Shown: piece after piece, positions 7,470 to 15,906 of the stretch | Layout: each line of letters starts with the position of its first letter | Position numbering within the stretch: the first letter of the stretch is position 1 | Notes under the pieces: model-generated | Databases searched by the model: none | What the model saw: only the letters and a program-made list of their open reading frames with translations | What the model was told of the DNA's origin: nothing | Source: an uncultured Oscillospiraceae bacterium | GTDB taxonomy: Bacteria > Bacillota > Clostridia > Oscillospirales > Oscillospiraceae | DNA: 30,836 nt | Direction: 5' to 3' | NCBI GenBank assembly: GCA_934590505.1 | Contig: CAKTPC010000010.1 | Span: 1-30,836, forward strand | Program-made: the position numbers and the translations under genes

Positions 7470-8672
7470 ATGGAAATGCTCGATGATGTAAAGATCCTTG
7501 ACTTTACCACCAACGTTGCAGGCCCCGGCGCCAGCGCTATCGCTACCGACTTCGGCGCTCAGGTCATAAAGATAGAGTCACAGACCGGCGACTCTGCAAG
7601 AACCTACGCCCCCTTCATTGAAGGCAAGGGCATGACCCATGCCTGGATCAACAGAGGCAAGAAGTCCATCGTCATGAACCTCAAGGATCCGCGCGCAATA
7701 GAGATATGCAAGCAGCTCGTCAAGGACGCTGACGTTCTTGTTGAGGGCTTCCGCCCCGGCGTCATGGATCGTCTCGGTCTCGGCTATGAGGCCATGAAGG
7801 AGATAAACCCCAAGCTCGTTTACTGCTCCGTCAGCGCCTTCGGTCAGACCGGCCCCTACGCTTCCCGTCCCGGCTTCGACCTTCTCGGTCAGGCGATCTC
7901 CGGCATGATCAGCGTCAACGGTGAAAAGGGCGGCCACCCCATCAAGCACGGCGTCACCATCGCTGACTACTTTGCAGGCCCGAACGCCTACGCCGCCATC
8001 ATGACCGCACTGCACTACCAGCGCCGCACCGGCAAGGGTCAGCACATCGACGTGTCCCTGATTCAGGGCATGATCTACCTCAACAGCCCGATCGACCGCC
8101 TGAACGACGGCGTTATCGTCAAGCCCAACGGCGGCCACCACAGCGCACTGTGCCCCTTCGGCGGCTTCTGGACCGACAAGGGCGAGGGCGTTATCATCTG
8201 TGCTCCCAACCCGAAGGCATGGGCAACCGTGGCAAAGGCCATGGATCGCCCCGACTTTCTCGATCCGAACTCCAAGTACGCCACCTGCAACACCCGTGCT
8301 GCTCACCAGGAGGAGATTATCCCCGAGATCGAAGCGTGGCTCAGCACCTTCCCCAACATCGACGCCGCTATCGAGCACATGATGAAGTATGACGTTCCCT
8401 GCTGCAAGATAAACAACACCGAGGACGTCGTCAATGACCCGCAGGTCAAGCACATGGGCTACATCGTCCAGGCGCCTACCCAGAACGACATCAAGCAGCC
8501 CACCTTCCTCACCCGCGGCCCGAACGCTCTGTTCTCCGATAAGCCCGGCTTCATCCACAAGGCTCCCACGCTCGGCGAGAACACCCGCGAGATTCTCGAG
8601 AGCCTCGGCTACAGCGAAGAGGACATCGAGAGCATGATGACTGACTGGGCTCCCAACCCCGACAAGATCTGA
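7470..8672 (+). CDS. Family III CoA-transferase (CaiB/BaiF)
   Basis: This 400-residue full-length member has VLDF/ILDF-type strand 1, FGAQVIKIE, CSVSAFGQTGPYASRPGFD and VTIADYFAGPNAYAAI. Asp166 in TIADYF is positioned as the nucleophile that forms the mixed anhydride and glutamyl/aspartyl-CoA intermediates in formyl-CoA transferase-type enzymes. Unlike the paralogue at 2269, it has Phe136 where racemases carry His, so it is predicted to be a true transferase, probably recycling CoA from end product to incoming acid. AGGAGG lies upstream of ATG 7470. Having both this enzyme and an acyl-CoA ligase (12956) suggests priming by ATP and then ATP-free exchange. Confidence 0.9.
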   Translation: MEMLDDVKILDFTTNVAGPGASAIATDFGAQVIKIESQTGDSARTYAPFIEGKGMTHAWINRGKKSIVMNLKDPRAIEICKQLVKDADVLVEGFRPGVMDRLGLGYEAMKEINPKLVYCSVSAFGQTGPYASRPGFDLLGQAISGMISVNGEKGGHPIKHGVTIADYFAGPNAYAAIMTALHYQRRTGKGQHIDVSLIQGMIYLNSPIDRLNDGVIVKPNGGHHSALCPFGGFWTDKGEGVIICAPNPKAWATVAKAMDRPDFLDPNSKYATCNTRAAHQEEIIPEIEAWLSTFPNIDAAIEHMMKYDVPCCKINNTEDVVNDPQVKHMGYIVQAPTQNDIKQPTFLTRGPNALFSDKPGFIHKAPTLGENTREILESLGYSEEDIESMMTDWAPNPDKI

Positions 8673-8711
8673 TCCCGGATCAGCTTGAAAAATAAATAAA
8701 AGGAGAAACAC

Positions 8712-9869
8712 ATGGAAAGAAAACTTCCCTTTAAGTGGGAACACGACGAGTTCCGCGAGGCCTTCGGCGCATTCCTTGATAAGGAAGCTGTTCCTTACTA
8801 TGACGAGTGGTGCAAAAACCACATGGTTCCCCATGAGTATTTCGAGAAAATGGGTCAGGCCGGTTTCATGGCACTGTGGGTCGACAAGAAGTACGGCGGC
8901 GCAGGCCGCAACGGCGACTTCCTGTACACCGTCATCAAGGCTGAGGAATACTCCAAGCGCGGTCTCAACTGCATTTTCTCCAGACTCAGCGGCGACGTTG
9001 TCGCTCCCTACATTGCTGAGAACGGCACCGAAGAGCAGCGCGAGAAGTGGCTTCCCAAAATCGTCAAGGGTGAGACCGTCCTCGGCGTGTGCATGACCGA
9101 GCCCGACCATGGTTCTGACCTTGCAAACATTCAGGCAAGCGCAGTCGACATGGGCGATCACTTCCTCGTCAACGGCACCAAGACCTTCATTTCCAACGGC
9201 ATGGTCGCTGACCTGCTGGTCGTGGCGGTCCGTACCGATCCCAACGCCGCAAAGCCTCACAAGGGCATAAGTCTCCTGCTGATAGAGACCAAGAGCGAGG
9301 GCGTTTCCAGAACGCTCATCCCCAAGATTGGTCTTCAGGCTCAGGACACTGCAGAGGTCTCCTTTGAGAACGTCAAGGTCCCCAAAGAAAACCTCATCGG
9401 AGAGCTCAACCGCGGCTTCTACGTGCTCATGCAGCACCTCGAGGCAGAGCGCATCATGGCAGCCTACGGCTCCATCGGCACCGTCGAGCACACCCTCAGC
9501 CTCACCAGCGAATATGTCAAGCAGCGCATCCTCTTCGGAAAGCCGCTGTCCTCCTTCCAGAACACCCAGTTCAAGCTTGCCCAGCTCTACACCGAGTACA
9601 ACATGGCGCTCAACTACCTCGACCAGGTTCTGCTCAGCTACATGGAGGGCAAGAAGGATATAAATACCGACTGCTCCATGATCAAGTACTACACTTCTGA
9701 GCTCGCCTTCAGAGCGGCTGACCAGTGCGTACAGATGTTCGGCGGCTATGGTATAAGCAGCGAAATGCCCATCTCCCGCCAGTTCTGCGACGCCCGGATC
9801 ATGCGCTTCATGGGCGGCACGACCGAGACCCAGATCGGCGTTGTTGCAAACGGTCTCGGCATCAAGTAA
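8712..9869 (+). CDS. Acyl-CoA dehydrogenase (or Etf-linked enoyl-CoA reductase)
   Basis: This 385-residue protein has the complete ACAD fold: an N-terminal helical domain, the FAD-binding strand region (CMTEPDHGSDLANIQ at 127-141, KTFISNGMVADLL) and a C-terminal helical domain with QMFGGYGIS. ACADs use EtfAB as redox partner, and etfBA lie in the same operon. The usual catalytic Glu of the YEGT motif is replaced: the motif reads FMGGTTETQ, with Gly368 in place of Glu. Glu246 in QHLEAERIMAA sits where isovaleryl-CoA dehydrogenase has its helix-G catalytic Glu254. This supports an IVD- or LCAD-like active site suited to branched or bulky acyl groups. The physiological direction is not determinable here. 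Confidence 0.9.
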   Translation: MERKLPFKWEHDEFREAFGAFLDKEAVPYYDEWCKNHMVPHEYFEKMGQAGFMALWVDKKYGGAGRNGDFLYTVIKAEEYSKRGLNCIFSRLSGDVVAPYIAENGTEEQREKWLPKIVKGETVLGVCMTEPDHGSDLANIQASAVDMGDHFLVNGTKTFISNGMVADLLVVAVRTDPNAAKPHKGISLLLIETKSEGVSRTLIPKIGLQAQDTAEVSFENVKVPKENLIGELNRGFYVLMQHLEAERIMAAYGSIGTVEHTLSLTSEYVKQRILFGKPLSSFQNTQFKLAQLYTEYNMALNYLDQVLLSYMEGKKDINTDCSMIKYYTSELAFRAADQCVQMFGGYGISSEMPISRQFCDARIMRFMGGTTETQIGVVANGLGIK

Positions 9870-9917
9870 GCATCAAACACATATCAAGGGAATTATAGGA
9901 AAAAAATAGAGGTTCTA

Positions 9918-11336
9918 ATGGAAAACAAAAAAGTCTTTTCAATTTTCACGGTAAAGCAGCTCTGCTTCCTCATCGTCGGCATCATCGCCGCGATCGTGTT
10001 CTTCGTCATCCCTCCCTTTGAGGGTCTTGAAGCACAGGGCATGAAGGTGCTCGGTCTGTTCCTCATGGCGATCATCTGGTGGATGGGTTCGGTCTTTGCT
10101 GACTACGTCACAGCCTTCTGGATGATGGCACTCATGATCGCGACCAAGGCGACCACGCTTAACACTGTGTTCACCGCATTCTCCGGCAGTGTTATCTGGA
10201 TCGTTATCCCCGTGCTCGCTATCGGCGCGGCACTGAGCAAGACCGGTCTTCTGCGCCGAGTTGTTCTTGCCATCCTCAGCAAGTTCAAGGGCAACTTCAA
10301 GAGCCAGACTCTGGGCTTCCTCATCGCCGGCAACCTTATCGACGCGCTGATCCCCAGTGCTACCGCAAAGGTCGCCATCGCAGCTCCCCTTGCCCGCACC
10401 TACAGTGACACCATGGGCTACAAGCAGAACAGCAAGCCCGCCGCCGGCATGTTCTCCGCAATGTGGATGGGCTTCGGCGCAAACGGCCCATTCTTCCTCA
10501 CCGGCACCACGATGTGCTTTACGATGATTGGCCTTCTGCCCGAGGGTTATCAGGACGGCTTCGACTTCCTGCACTGGCTCGGCGTGGCATGGCCCTGGGG
10601 TCTTGTGCTCCTCGTCCTGTCCTACATAGCTATCAGAGCCTTCTACACCCCCGAAAATGACGAGACTGTTTCCACTGAGTTCATCAAGGAGCAGCGCACT
10701 GCTCTCGGCAAGATGAGCCGCGATGAGAAGATCTCCGCAGTAGTGCTCGTTCTCTGCCTTGTTCTCTGGGTCTCCGAGAGCTGGCACGGCATCTCCGCTG
10801 CGGTCGTTGCGCTCATCGGTATGTGCATCCTGCTGAGCACCAATGTTATGGACCGCAAGTCCTTCCGCGCGAACATCGCCTGGGACGCGACCATATTCAT
10901 CGGCTGCAGCACAGGTCTCGGCACCGTGTTCAGCAAGGCCGGCATCACCGAGTGGGTCAGCACCTCCTTCGCTCCCTACCTCGAGCCTCTGTTCTCCAAC
11001 ATCTTTGTGCTGATCATCACTTCCGTGCTGATCATCGCAATACTCCGTTTCGCGTTCGTTTCCCAGACCGCGCTCATGACCATCTTCACCGTGGCAAGCG
11101 CTCCCTTTGCGATCGCTGCCGGTATGCACCCCTTTATCCCCGGCTTCATCGCTCTCGTCACCGTGAACGTGTTCAACACCTCCTACCACAACGGCACCTT
11201 CATCACCACCATGGCGGCTTCCGACCAGATGGTCGAGTTCAAGCAGGTCCGCAAAATGTCCTATGTCTACATGGCAGCCTGCATCATCGGCCTTATCTGC
11301 TGCATCCCCATGTGGAAGGCCTTCGGCCTGATGTGA
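9918..11336 (+). CDS. DASS/SLC13-family sodium:anion symporter
   Basis: This 472-residue integral membrane protein has about 11-12 hydrophobic segments. Family features include the early FLMAIIWWMGSVFADYVTAF helix, the first substrate loop NLIDALIPSATAKVAIAAPL (SATA at 147-150 where dicarboxylate carriers have SNTA) and the second-half loop VFNTSYHNGTF. SLC13 proteins carry di- and tricarboxylates or sulfate with sodium. The changed SNT loop argues against calling it a succinate or citrate carrier. It is the last gene before a strong terminator and the only transporter of the first transcription unit, so it probably imports the substrate or exports the product of the CoA enzymes. Confidence 0.85.
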   Translation: MENKKVFSIFTVKQLCFLIVGIIAAIVFFVIPPFEGLEAQGMKVLGLFLMAIIWWMGSVFADYVTAFWMMALMIATKATTLNTVFTAFSGSVIWIVIPVLAIGAALSKTGLLRRVVLAILSKFKGNFKSQTLGFLIAGNLIDALIPSATAKVAIAAPLARTYSDTMGYKQNSKPAAGMFSAMWMGFGANGPFFLTGTTMCFTMIGLLPEGYQDGFDFLHWLGVAWPWGLVLLVLSYIAIRAFYTPENDETVSTEFIKEQRTALGKMSRDEKISAVVLVLCLVLWVSESWHGISAAVVALIGMCILLSTNVMDRKSFRANIAWDATIFIGCSTGLGTVFSKAGITEWVSTSFAPYLEPLFSNIFVLIITSVLIIAILRFAFVSQTALMTIFTVASAPFAIAAGMHPFIPGFIALVTVNVFNTSYHNGTFITTMAASDQMVEFKQVRKMSYVYMAACIIGLICCIPMWKAFGLM

Positions 11337-11356
11337 TGGAGCATCAATGAACTTAT

Positions 11357-11402
11357 CAGCACACGCCCACGGGCGTGGGCGTGTGCTGTGAGTAATTTTT
11401 TT
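11357..11402 (+). terminator. Strong Rho-independent terminator splitting the island
   Basis: A 13-bp stem, CAGCACACGCCCA (11357-11369) with TGGGCGTGTGCTG (11376-11388), is followed by AGTAATTTTTTTA. It ends the unit 2269-11336, so the symporter, ligase and hydrolase genes downstream need their own promoter or readthrough. Confidence 0.85.
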
Positions 11403-11409
11403 AGAATGC

Positions 11410-11434
11410 TTAGTTAAGACAATAACTTAACTAA
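11410..11434. promoter_or_regulatory. Dyad before the symporter gene, possible operator
   Basis: TTAGTTAAG (11410-11418) and CTTAACTAA (11426-11434) form a perfect 9-bp inverted repeat with a 7-bp spacer, about 22 bp before the symporter start. The TTAGTTAA core also occurs at 2125-2132 in the LysR divergent region, so one regulator may control both transcription units. That link is inference. Confidence 0.45.
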
Positions 11435-11456
11435 AGTAAAAAGAGAGGGTAAAAAA

Positions 11457-12887
11457 ATGTTAGAATTCATCCTGGTCGTAGTGTACATCGTGCTCACGAC
11501 AGCCATCGGCTGGTACATGAGCCAGAGAGCAAAAGCTCAGAACGACATCAAGTCCTTCTTCATCGGCAAGAAAGAGCTTGGCACCCTGCTGATCATGTTC
11601 GTCATGTTCGGCGAAATGGTCGCCGGTTCCAGTACCGTCGGCAGCGCTCAGACCGCGTTCAAGTCCGGTATGTCCTCTGTCTGGACGAACTGGGGTCAGG
11701 CCCTCGGCGTTTTCGTCTTTGTCGCGACCGTCAGCAAGCTTTACCGTGTCGCCGGTCACTACGGCGCATACTCCGTCCCCGAAGCATTCCAGTTCAGATT
11801 TGACAGCAAGCCCTGCCGCATGGTCGTTATGGTAATCGTCGTTGTCGTTTACGGTATTCTCTATGCAATGCAGCCCAAGGCAGCCGGCGCTATCCTCGCT
11901 CCGATGCTCAACGTTGACCTGACCGCAATGACCTGGATCATGGGCATCATCTTCATCATTCAGGGTCTTGTCGGCCTCAAGGGCATCGCCGCAATGAACG
12001 TCGTCCACGCATCCGTTCTTTACGTCGGCAGCGTTGTCGTCGGCATCCTCGCATGGCACAATGTCGGCAGCCTCGATGTAGTCCGCGAGACTCTCGGCGC
12101 AAACTACCTCAGCGTTACCCAGCCTTCCCTCGGCGCAGTCATCGGCAATGCAGCCGGCGGCATGTTCGCGTTCATTCTGTCCACCTCCCTCGTCGCAAAT
12201 GTTTACAGCGCCAAGTCCAAGAAGGTCGCTAACCGCGGCGTTATCCTCGCAGCTGTCCTCGTTATCATCTTCGCGTTCTTCCCCGCACTCATCGGTGTGT
12301 TCGGCAAGGTCATGTACCCCGATGCAGAAGCAGCTACCATTTTCTACACCGTTGCCGATACCTTCGGCCCGGCAGTCGGCGCTCTGGCTTCCATGGCTAT
12401 CATCGCGGCTGTTTTCTCCACCGCTCCCGCATTCCTGCTGACCATCTCCACCACTCTGACCCGCGACTTCTACGTTGCCCTCATCAACAAGGATGCAACC
12501 GACAAGCAGCAGCTCAGATTCTCCAAGATCGCACTGGTCGTGTTCGGTCTCATCGCCACCTTCCTCGGCATCTACGCACGCTCCATCCTCTCCCAGGTCA
12601 ACGGCGCGTTCCAGATTCGTGCGGTTGCCGGTATGGTCCTCATCATCGGCGCTTACTGGAAGAAGGTCGACAAGAAGTCCGCGTTCTGGGCAATGCTCGT
12701 CGGCGGTCTCGTCGCTGCCGTATGGCACTTCGCAGGCCAGCCCTTCGGCATCGTTCCGTTCTGGCCCGGCTGCGGCACCGGCCTTATCGTTCTCGTCGTT
12801 ATGACTCTCTGCAACGGTAAGGAAGTCTCCGACGACTTTGCACTCTACAAGTCCAGAATGGATGCCGTCCCTGCGGATGAACTCTGA
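11457..12887 (+). CDS. Sodium:solute symporter (SSS family)
   Basis: This 476-residue protein has about 13 transmembrane segments and the SSS/LeuT-like first helices (GWYMSQRAKAQNDIKSFFIG, then FGEMVAGSSTVGSAQTAF at 51-68, the helix that helps form the sodium and substrate site). Family substrates include proline, pantothenate, sugars and short-chain monocarboxylates. This one is not close enough to any I know to name a substrate. AGAGAGGG lies before ATG 11457. It opens the second transcription unit, after the terminator at 11357 and the dyad at 11410, and is followed 68 bp later by an acyl-CoA ligase, which points to a carboxylate substrate. Confidence 0.88.
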   Translation: MLEFILVVVYIVLTTAIGWYMSQRAKAQNDIKSFFIGKKELGTLLIMFVMFGEMVAGSSTVGSAQTAFKSGMSSVWTNWGQALGVFVFVATVSKLYRVAGHYGAYSVPEAFQFRFDSKPCRMVVMVIVVVVYGILYAMQPKAAGAILAPMLNVDLTAMTWIMGIIFIIQGLVGLKGIAAMNVVHASVLYVGSVVVGILAWHNVGSLDVVRETLGANYLSVTQPSLGAVIGNAAGGMFAFILSTSLVANVYSAKSKKVANRGVILAAVLVIIFAFFPALIGVFGKVMYPDAEAATIFYTVADTFGPAVGALASMAIIAAVFSTAPAFLLTISTTLTRDFYVALINKDATDKQQLRFSKIALVVFGLIATFLGIYARSILSQVNGAFQIRAVAGMVLIIGAYWKKVDKKSAFWAMLVGGLVAAVWHFAGQPFGIVPFWPGCGTGLIVLVVMTLCNGKEVSDDFALYKSRMDAVPADEL

Positions 12888-12906
12888 TCAATAACCAATA
12901 TGCTTT

Positions 12907-12939
12907 TACCGATCCGGCGGTCATTCCGTCGGGTCGGTA
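12907..12939 (+). other. Intercistronic hairpin without U-tract
   Basis: A 14-bp stem, 12907-12920 with 12926-12939 (two G-T pairs), has a TCATT loop and lies just before the ligase ribosome site AAGGAG at 12945-12950. No U run follows. It could stabilise or process the mRNA between symporter and ligase. Confidence 0.5.
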
Positions 12940-12955
12940 TCCATAAGGAGAAAAA

Positions 12956-14515
12956 ATGTACCAGTTTGATAACTTCCTTATCAGAAACGCTCAGATGTAC
13001 CCGGATCGTCTCGCTTTTGTATACAGAGAGCAGCATTACACATGGCGTGAGCTCAACTGCGCCGTGAACCGCCTTGCTCATTCCTTTGCAAAGCTCGGCA
13101 TCGGCCGGGGCGACAGGGTCGCATACATGTTCCCGAACTGCGCGGAGACCGTGCTCGTGTTCCTTGCGACTCAGAAGCTCGGCGCAACAGGCATGCCCAT
13201 AAACACGCACTTTCTCTCGGGCGAAATATCCCGGATCATGGACGTCGTCGACTGCAAGGCCGCAGTGTACGACGAGAAGTTTTCCGATACCATCCACGAG
13301 GCGCAGAAGCTCTATGGCAGGCTCAGCTGTATGATAGTCAAAGGCAAGCCAAAGGACGACGAGGTTGATCTCACAGTACTCCTGAACGGCGGTGATGACA
13401 GCGAAGCCCAGGTGGATTTGGCCGCCGATGATGAATCCGTTATCATTCTCACCAGCGGCACCACCGGCACATCAAAGGCCGTTCTCAGAACGCAGAGCAT
13501 GATGCGCGAATACGGCCTTATGCTCGCCATAGAGAATGACAACAGCCATAAGCCCGAGGTCGCGCTGACGCACTGTCCTTTCTTCCACACGGCCTGCCTG
13601 AGCATTCTGGTCAAGATGCTCGCCCTGTGCGGCACCTTCGTGCTTGTTGACCGTGTCGATCCCGAATTCATCTTTGAGCAGATTGAGAAGTACGGCGTCA
13701 CCATGATGCTCATGGTTCCGCCGCTGCTGTATATGCGTCTGTACGACTCCGGTGTATGGAAGCAGCGCAATACTTCGACCCTGCGTGAGGCTCAGTTCAC
13801 CGGCGGCAAATGCAGCATCGACTATGTCAACAAGATATTCGAGATGTTTCCCAACGGCAAGCTCCGCCCATCCTACGGTTCTACCGAGGTCTGCGCTTCC
13901 TGCAGCGCGGTGCTCTCACGTGAGGAGTTTCTGAAGAAGCCCGACCTGTGCAAGACGGTCGGCCGCATCAACGCCAACTGCGAGATGAAGCTCGTCGATA
14001 ATGACGGCAATGAGGTTCCCGTCGGCGAGGTCGGCGAGGGCCTTGTCCGTTCCCCCGCTGTTTTCAGAGGGTATATCAAGAATGAAGAGCTCAACAAGCG
14101 CGTTCTTGATAACGGCTGGTTCCATACTGAGGATCTTCTCCGCCGCGATGAGGACGGTTTCTATTACCTCGTTGACCGCAAGAAGGACATGATAAAGACT
14201 GGCGGCGAAAATGTCTATGCTCAGGAAGTCGAGGACGTGCTCCGCAACCACCCGGCGATATTTGACTGTGCGCTTATCGGCGTCGAGGACGAGCGTTTCG
14301 GTGAGGCTGTCGCCGCCGCAATAGTCCTCAACCCTGGCATGGAGCTGAGTGATGAAGACCTCATCGCTTACTGCCGCGCTAATCTCCCCAGCTACAAGAA
14401 GCCACGCTACGTGGCCTTTGTCGATGCATTGCCGCATAATGTCACCGGCAAGATACAGAAGAGTGTCCTGCGTGAAAATGCGGGCAAGCTTTTCCGCCCT
14501 ATCCGCGGTCTGTAA
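12956..14515 (+). CDS. Acyl-CoA ligase (AMP-forming, BaiB/CaiC-like)
   Basis: This 519-residue ANL-superfamily enzyme makes acyl-CoA from a carboxylate, ATP and CoA through an acyl-adenylate. Motifs in order: P-loop-like TSGTTGTSKA (166-175), YGSTE (307-311), GWFHTEDL (387-394), the hinge DRKKDMIKTGGENV and the C-terminal catalytic lysine in GKIQK (Lys499). The length matches the family. AAGGAG precedes ATG 12956 by 6 bases. It probably activates the acid brought in by the adjacent symporter, giving the CoA ester for the enzymes encoded from 2269. CaiC and BaiB are the nearest functional analogues by gene context. The substrate cannot be deduced. Confidence 0.92.
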   Translation: MYQFDNFLIRNAQMYPDRLAFVYREQHYTWRELNCAVNRLAHSFAKLGIGRGDRVAYMFPNCAETVLVFLATQKLGATGMPINTHFLSGEISRIMDVVDCKAAVYDEKFSDTIHEAQKLYGRLSCMIVKGKPKDDEVDLTVLLNGGDDSEAQVDLAADDESVIILTSGTTGTSKAVLRTQSMMREYGLMLAIENDNSHKPEVALTHCPFFHTACLSILVKMLALCGTFVLVDRVDPEFIFEQIEKYGVTMMLMVPPLLYMRLYDSGVWKQRNTSTLREAQFTGGKCSIDYVNKIFEMFPNGKLRPSYGSTEVCASCSAVLSREEFLKKPDLCKTVGRINANCEMKLVDNDGNEVPVGEVGEGLVRSPAVFRGYIKNEELNKRVLDNGWFHTEDLLRRDEDGFYYLVDRKKDMIKTGGENVYAQEVEDVLRNHPAIFDCALIGVEDERFGEAVAAAIVLNPGMELSDEDLIAYCRANLPSYKKPRYVAFVDALPHNVTGKIQKSVLRENAGKLFRPIRGL

Positions 14516-14526
14516 TGCGTAAGCAG

Positions 14527-14562
14527 CATACCCGGCAGTTGTTCCTCTGCTGGGTATGTTTT
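14527..14562 (+). terminator. Weak terminator or attenuator hairpin
   Basis: CATACCCGGCAG (14527-14538) pairs with CTGCTGGGTATG (14547-14558), followed by only TTTT and then GCATAAG. It lies between the ligase gene and the MBL hydrolase gene, so it may allow partial readthrough. Confidence 0.6.
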
Positions 14563-14591
14563 GCATAAGTGTATTTAGGAAAGAGTTTTTT

Positions 14592-15578
14592 ATGGTACAG
14601 GAAGTTTTTGAAAATGTATATTCCATTGAGGTAGAACTCCCGAACAATCCTCTCAGGTGGCTCAACTCATATTATATAGACAACTGCGGCACGAGCCGTG
14701 ATCTTCTGATCGACACCGGCTTCAATCTGCCGGAGTGCCGCCATGCTCTGCTTTATGGAATGCGCAAATTGAACATTGACCCCCAGAACACGGACGTGTT
14801 CATTACGCATCTGCATTCCGACCACTGCGGAAACGCCGATATGCTTGAGCAGATGGGTTGCCGCGTAATAATGGGTCGGGATGACTATGCTCAGCTCAGC
14901 ACAGGCAATGGTCTCGGCTGGGAAGACCGCCGTGGGCGCGCTCTTGAGGACGGTATGTCCAATGAGGATTTTGAAAACATATTTCTTCATAATCCCGCCG
15001 TGCAGTATCTGCCGAAGCCCTTTCATGCCCGGCTGGTCGATGACGGAGACATGCTGCACTACGGCAAATTCAGCTTTGAATGCATAGAGACCCCCGGCCA
15101 TACCCCCGGGCACATGTGTCTCTTTGACCGGGAGAAATCCCTGATGTTCACGGGTGACCATATACTTTTTGACATCTCGCCCAATATCACTTTCTGGCCT
15201 TCCGTAAAGGATTCTCTTACAGATTATATTATAAGTCTTGATAAGGTACGCAGCCTGAATGTGGCAACAGCGCTTCCGGGGCACCGCAGCTGCAGCGGGA
15301 ACACAGCGAACGTACGTATTGATCAGCTCTTTGTGCATCACGAAAAGCGCCTTGCCGAGCTTGAACAGATGATACGTGAGGAGCCCGGTCTGAATGGCTA
15401 TGAGCTGGCAGGAAAAATGCGCTGGAAGATACGTTCCGCAAGCTGGGCAGACTTTCCCCCCGCGCAGAAATGGTTTGCCTACGGCGAAGCTCTTGCCCAC
15501 CTCGACTACTTAGTCAACCACGGCCGCGTCCGTCGGGAAATCAAAAACGGCCTGCGCGCTTACTACGCAGATATCTGA
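14592..15578 (+). CDS. MBL-fold metallohydrolase with C-terminal winged helix
   Basis: This 328-residue protein starts at ATG 14592, 8 bases after AGGAAAG; an earlier in-frame ATG at 14556 lies inside the preceding hairpin and is unlikely. The di-metal motif THLHSDHCG (72-80; His73, His75, Asp77, His78) is followed by ETPGHTPGHMCLF and FTGDHILF, so a zinc-dependent hydrolase is expected. The C-terminal part (about 255-328) resembles the winged helix of LACTB2-type MBL proteins. Given the CoA genes around it, a thioesterase or lactonase role is plausible but unproven; glyoxalase II-type and RNase-like activities are alternatives. It is the last intact gene of the island. Confidence 0.85.
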   Translation: MVQEVFENVYSIEVELPNNPLRWLNSYYIDNCGTSRDLLIDTGFNLPECRHALLYGMRKLNIDPQNTDVFITHLHSDHCGNADMLEQMGCRVIMGRDDYAQLSTGNGLGWEDRRGRALEDGMSNEDFENIFLHNPAVQYLPKPFHARLVDDGDMLHYGKFSFECIETPGHTPGHMCLFDREKSLMFTGDHILFDISPNITFWPSVKDSLTDYIISLDKVRSLNVATALPGHRSCSGNTANVRIDQLFVHHEKRLAELEQMIREEPGLNGYELAGKMRWKIRSASWADFPPAQKWFAYGEALAHLDYLVNHGRVRREIKNGLRAYYADI

Positions 15579-15585
15579 CCGTGCT

Positions 15586-15783
15586 GTTCACTTCGGTAAC
15601 GTCGGAGACACATACGTCTCCCAATCCCGCACCATCACCGCAAAACGCATCTGCTCCTCCAAGCCGCAGTTTGCGATCCTTGAGCGCCACACGGACGTGA
15701 TAAACCAGCGTGACGAGGTTGTCCTGTCCTACGACAGCGTTGTTATGATAAAGACTAAGCGTGACGATAAGCCCGTTGATTAA
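15586..15783 (+). pseudogene. C-terminal remnant of a MaoC-like (hot-dog) enoyl-CoA hydratase
   Basis: In the frame ending at TAA 15781-15783, the translation VHFGNVGDTYVSQSRTITAK, then PQFAILERHTDVINQRDEVV and LSYDSVVMIKTKR matches the last half of MaoC-type dehydratases (pattern VHxGDT, then V-INQRGEVV-S). No start codon or N-terminal half lies upstream; the frame runs into the 3' end of the MBL gene in a different phase. It is therefore a decayed gene or a deletion scar. If it once belonged to the operon, the pathway originally included a hydration step after the acyl-CoA dehydrogenase. The family call is from pattern only. Confidence 0.55.
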
Positions 15784-15825
15784 CACACCTGGAAAACAAA
15801 CATGCTACCTTTTTTGTCAGCACCA

Positions 15826-15906
15826 TATATTTGCCAAGTATCTTAAAGTTACAGCAGTCATTTCAACTGACAAAATGTATCAGGCTGCAGGAAAACGCAG
15901 AGCCTG
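15826..15906 (+). pseudogene. Second 3' remnant of a SAM-dependent methyltransferase
   Basis: The frame IFAKYLKVTAVISTDKMYQA followed by AGKRRA and TGA is the same C-terminus as in the remnant at 654-881. Upstream of about 15826 the similarity stops abruptly and no methyltransferase sequence remains. The segment therefore represents only about 27 codons. Confidence 0.65.

Noticed and set aside
2269..15578. Classical bai bile-acid 7-dehydroxylation operon
   Set aside because: There is no BaiE dehydratase, BaiA, BaiG or BaiI homologue. Only the reductase, a family III CoA enzyme and the ligase resemble bai genes at family level.
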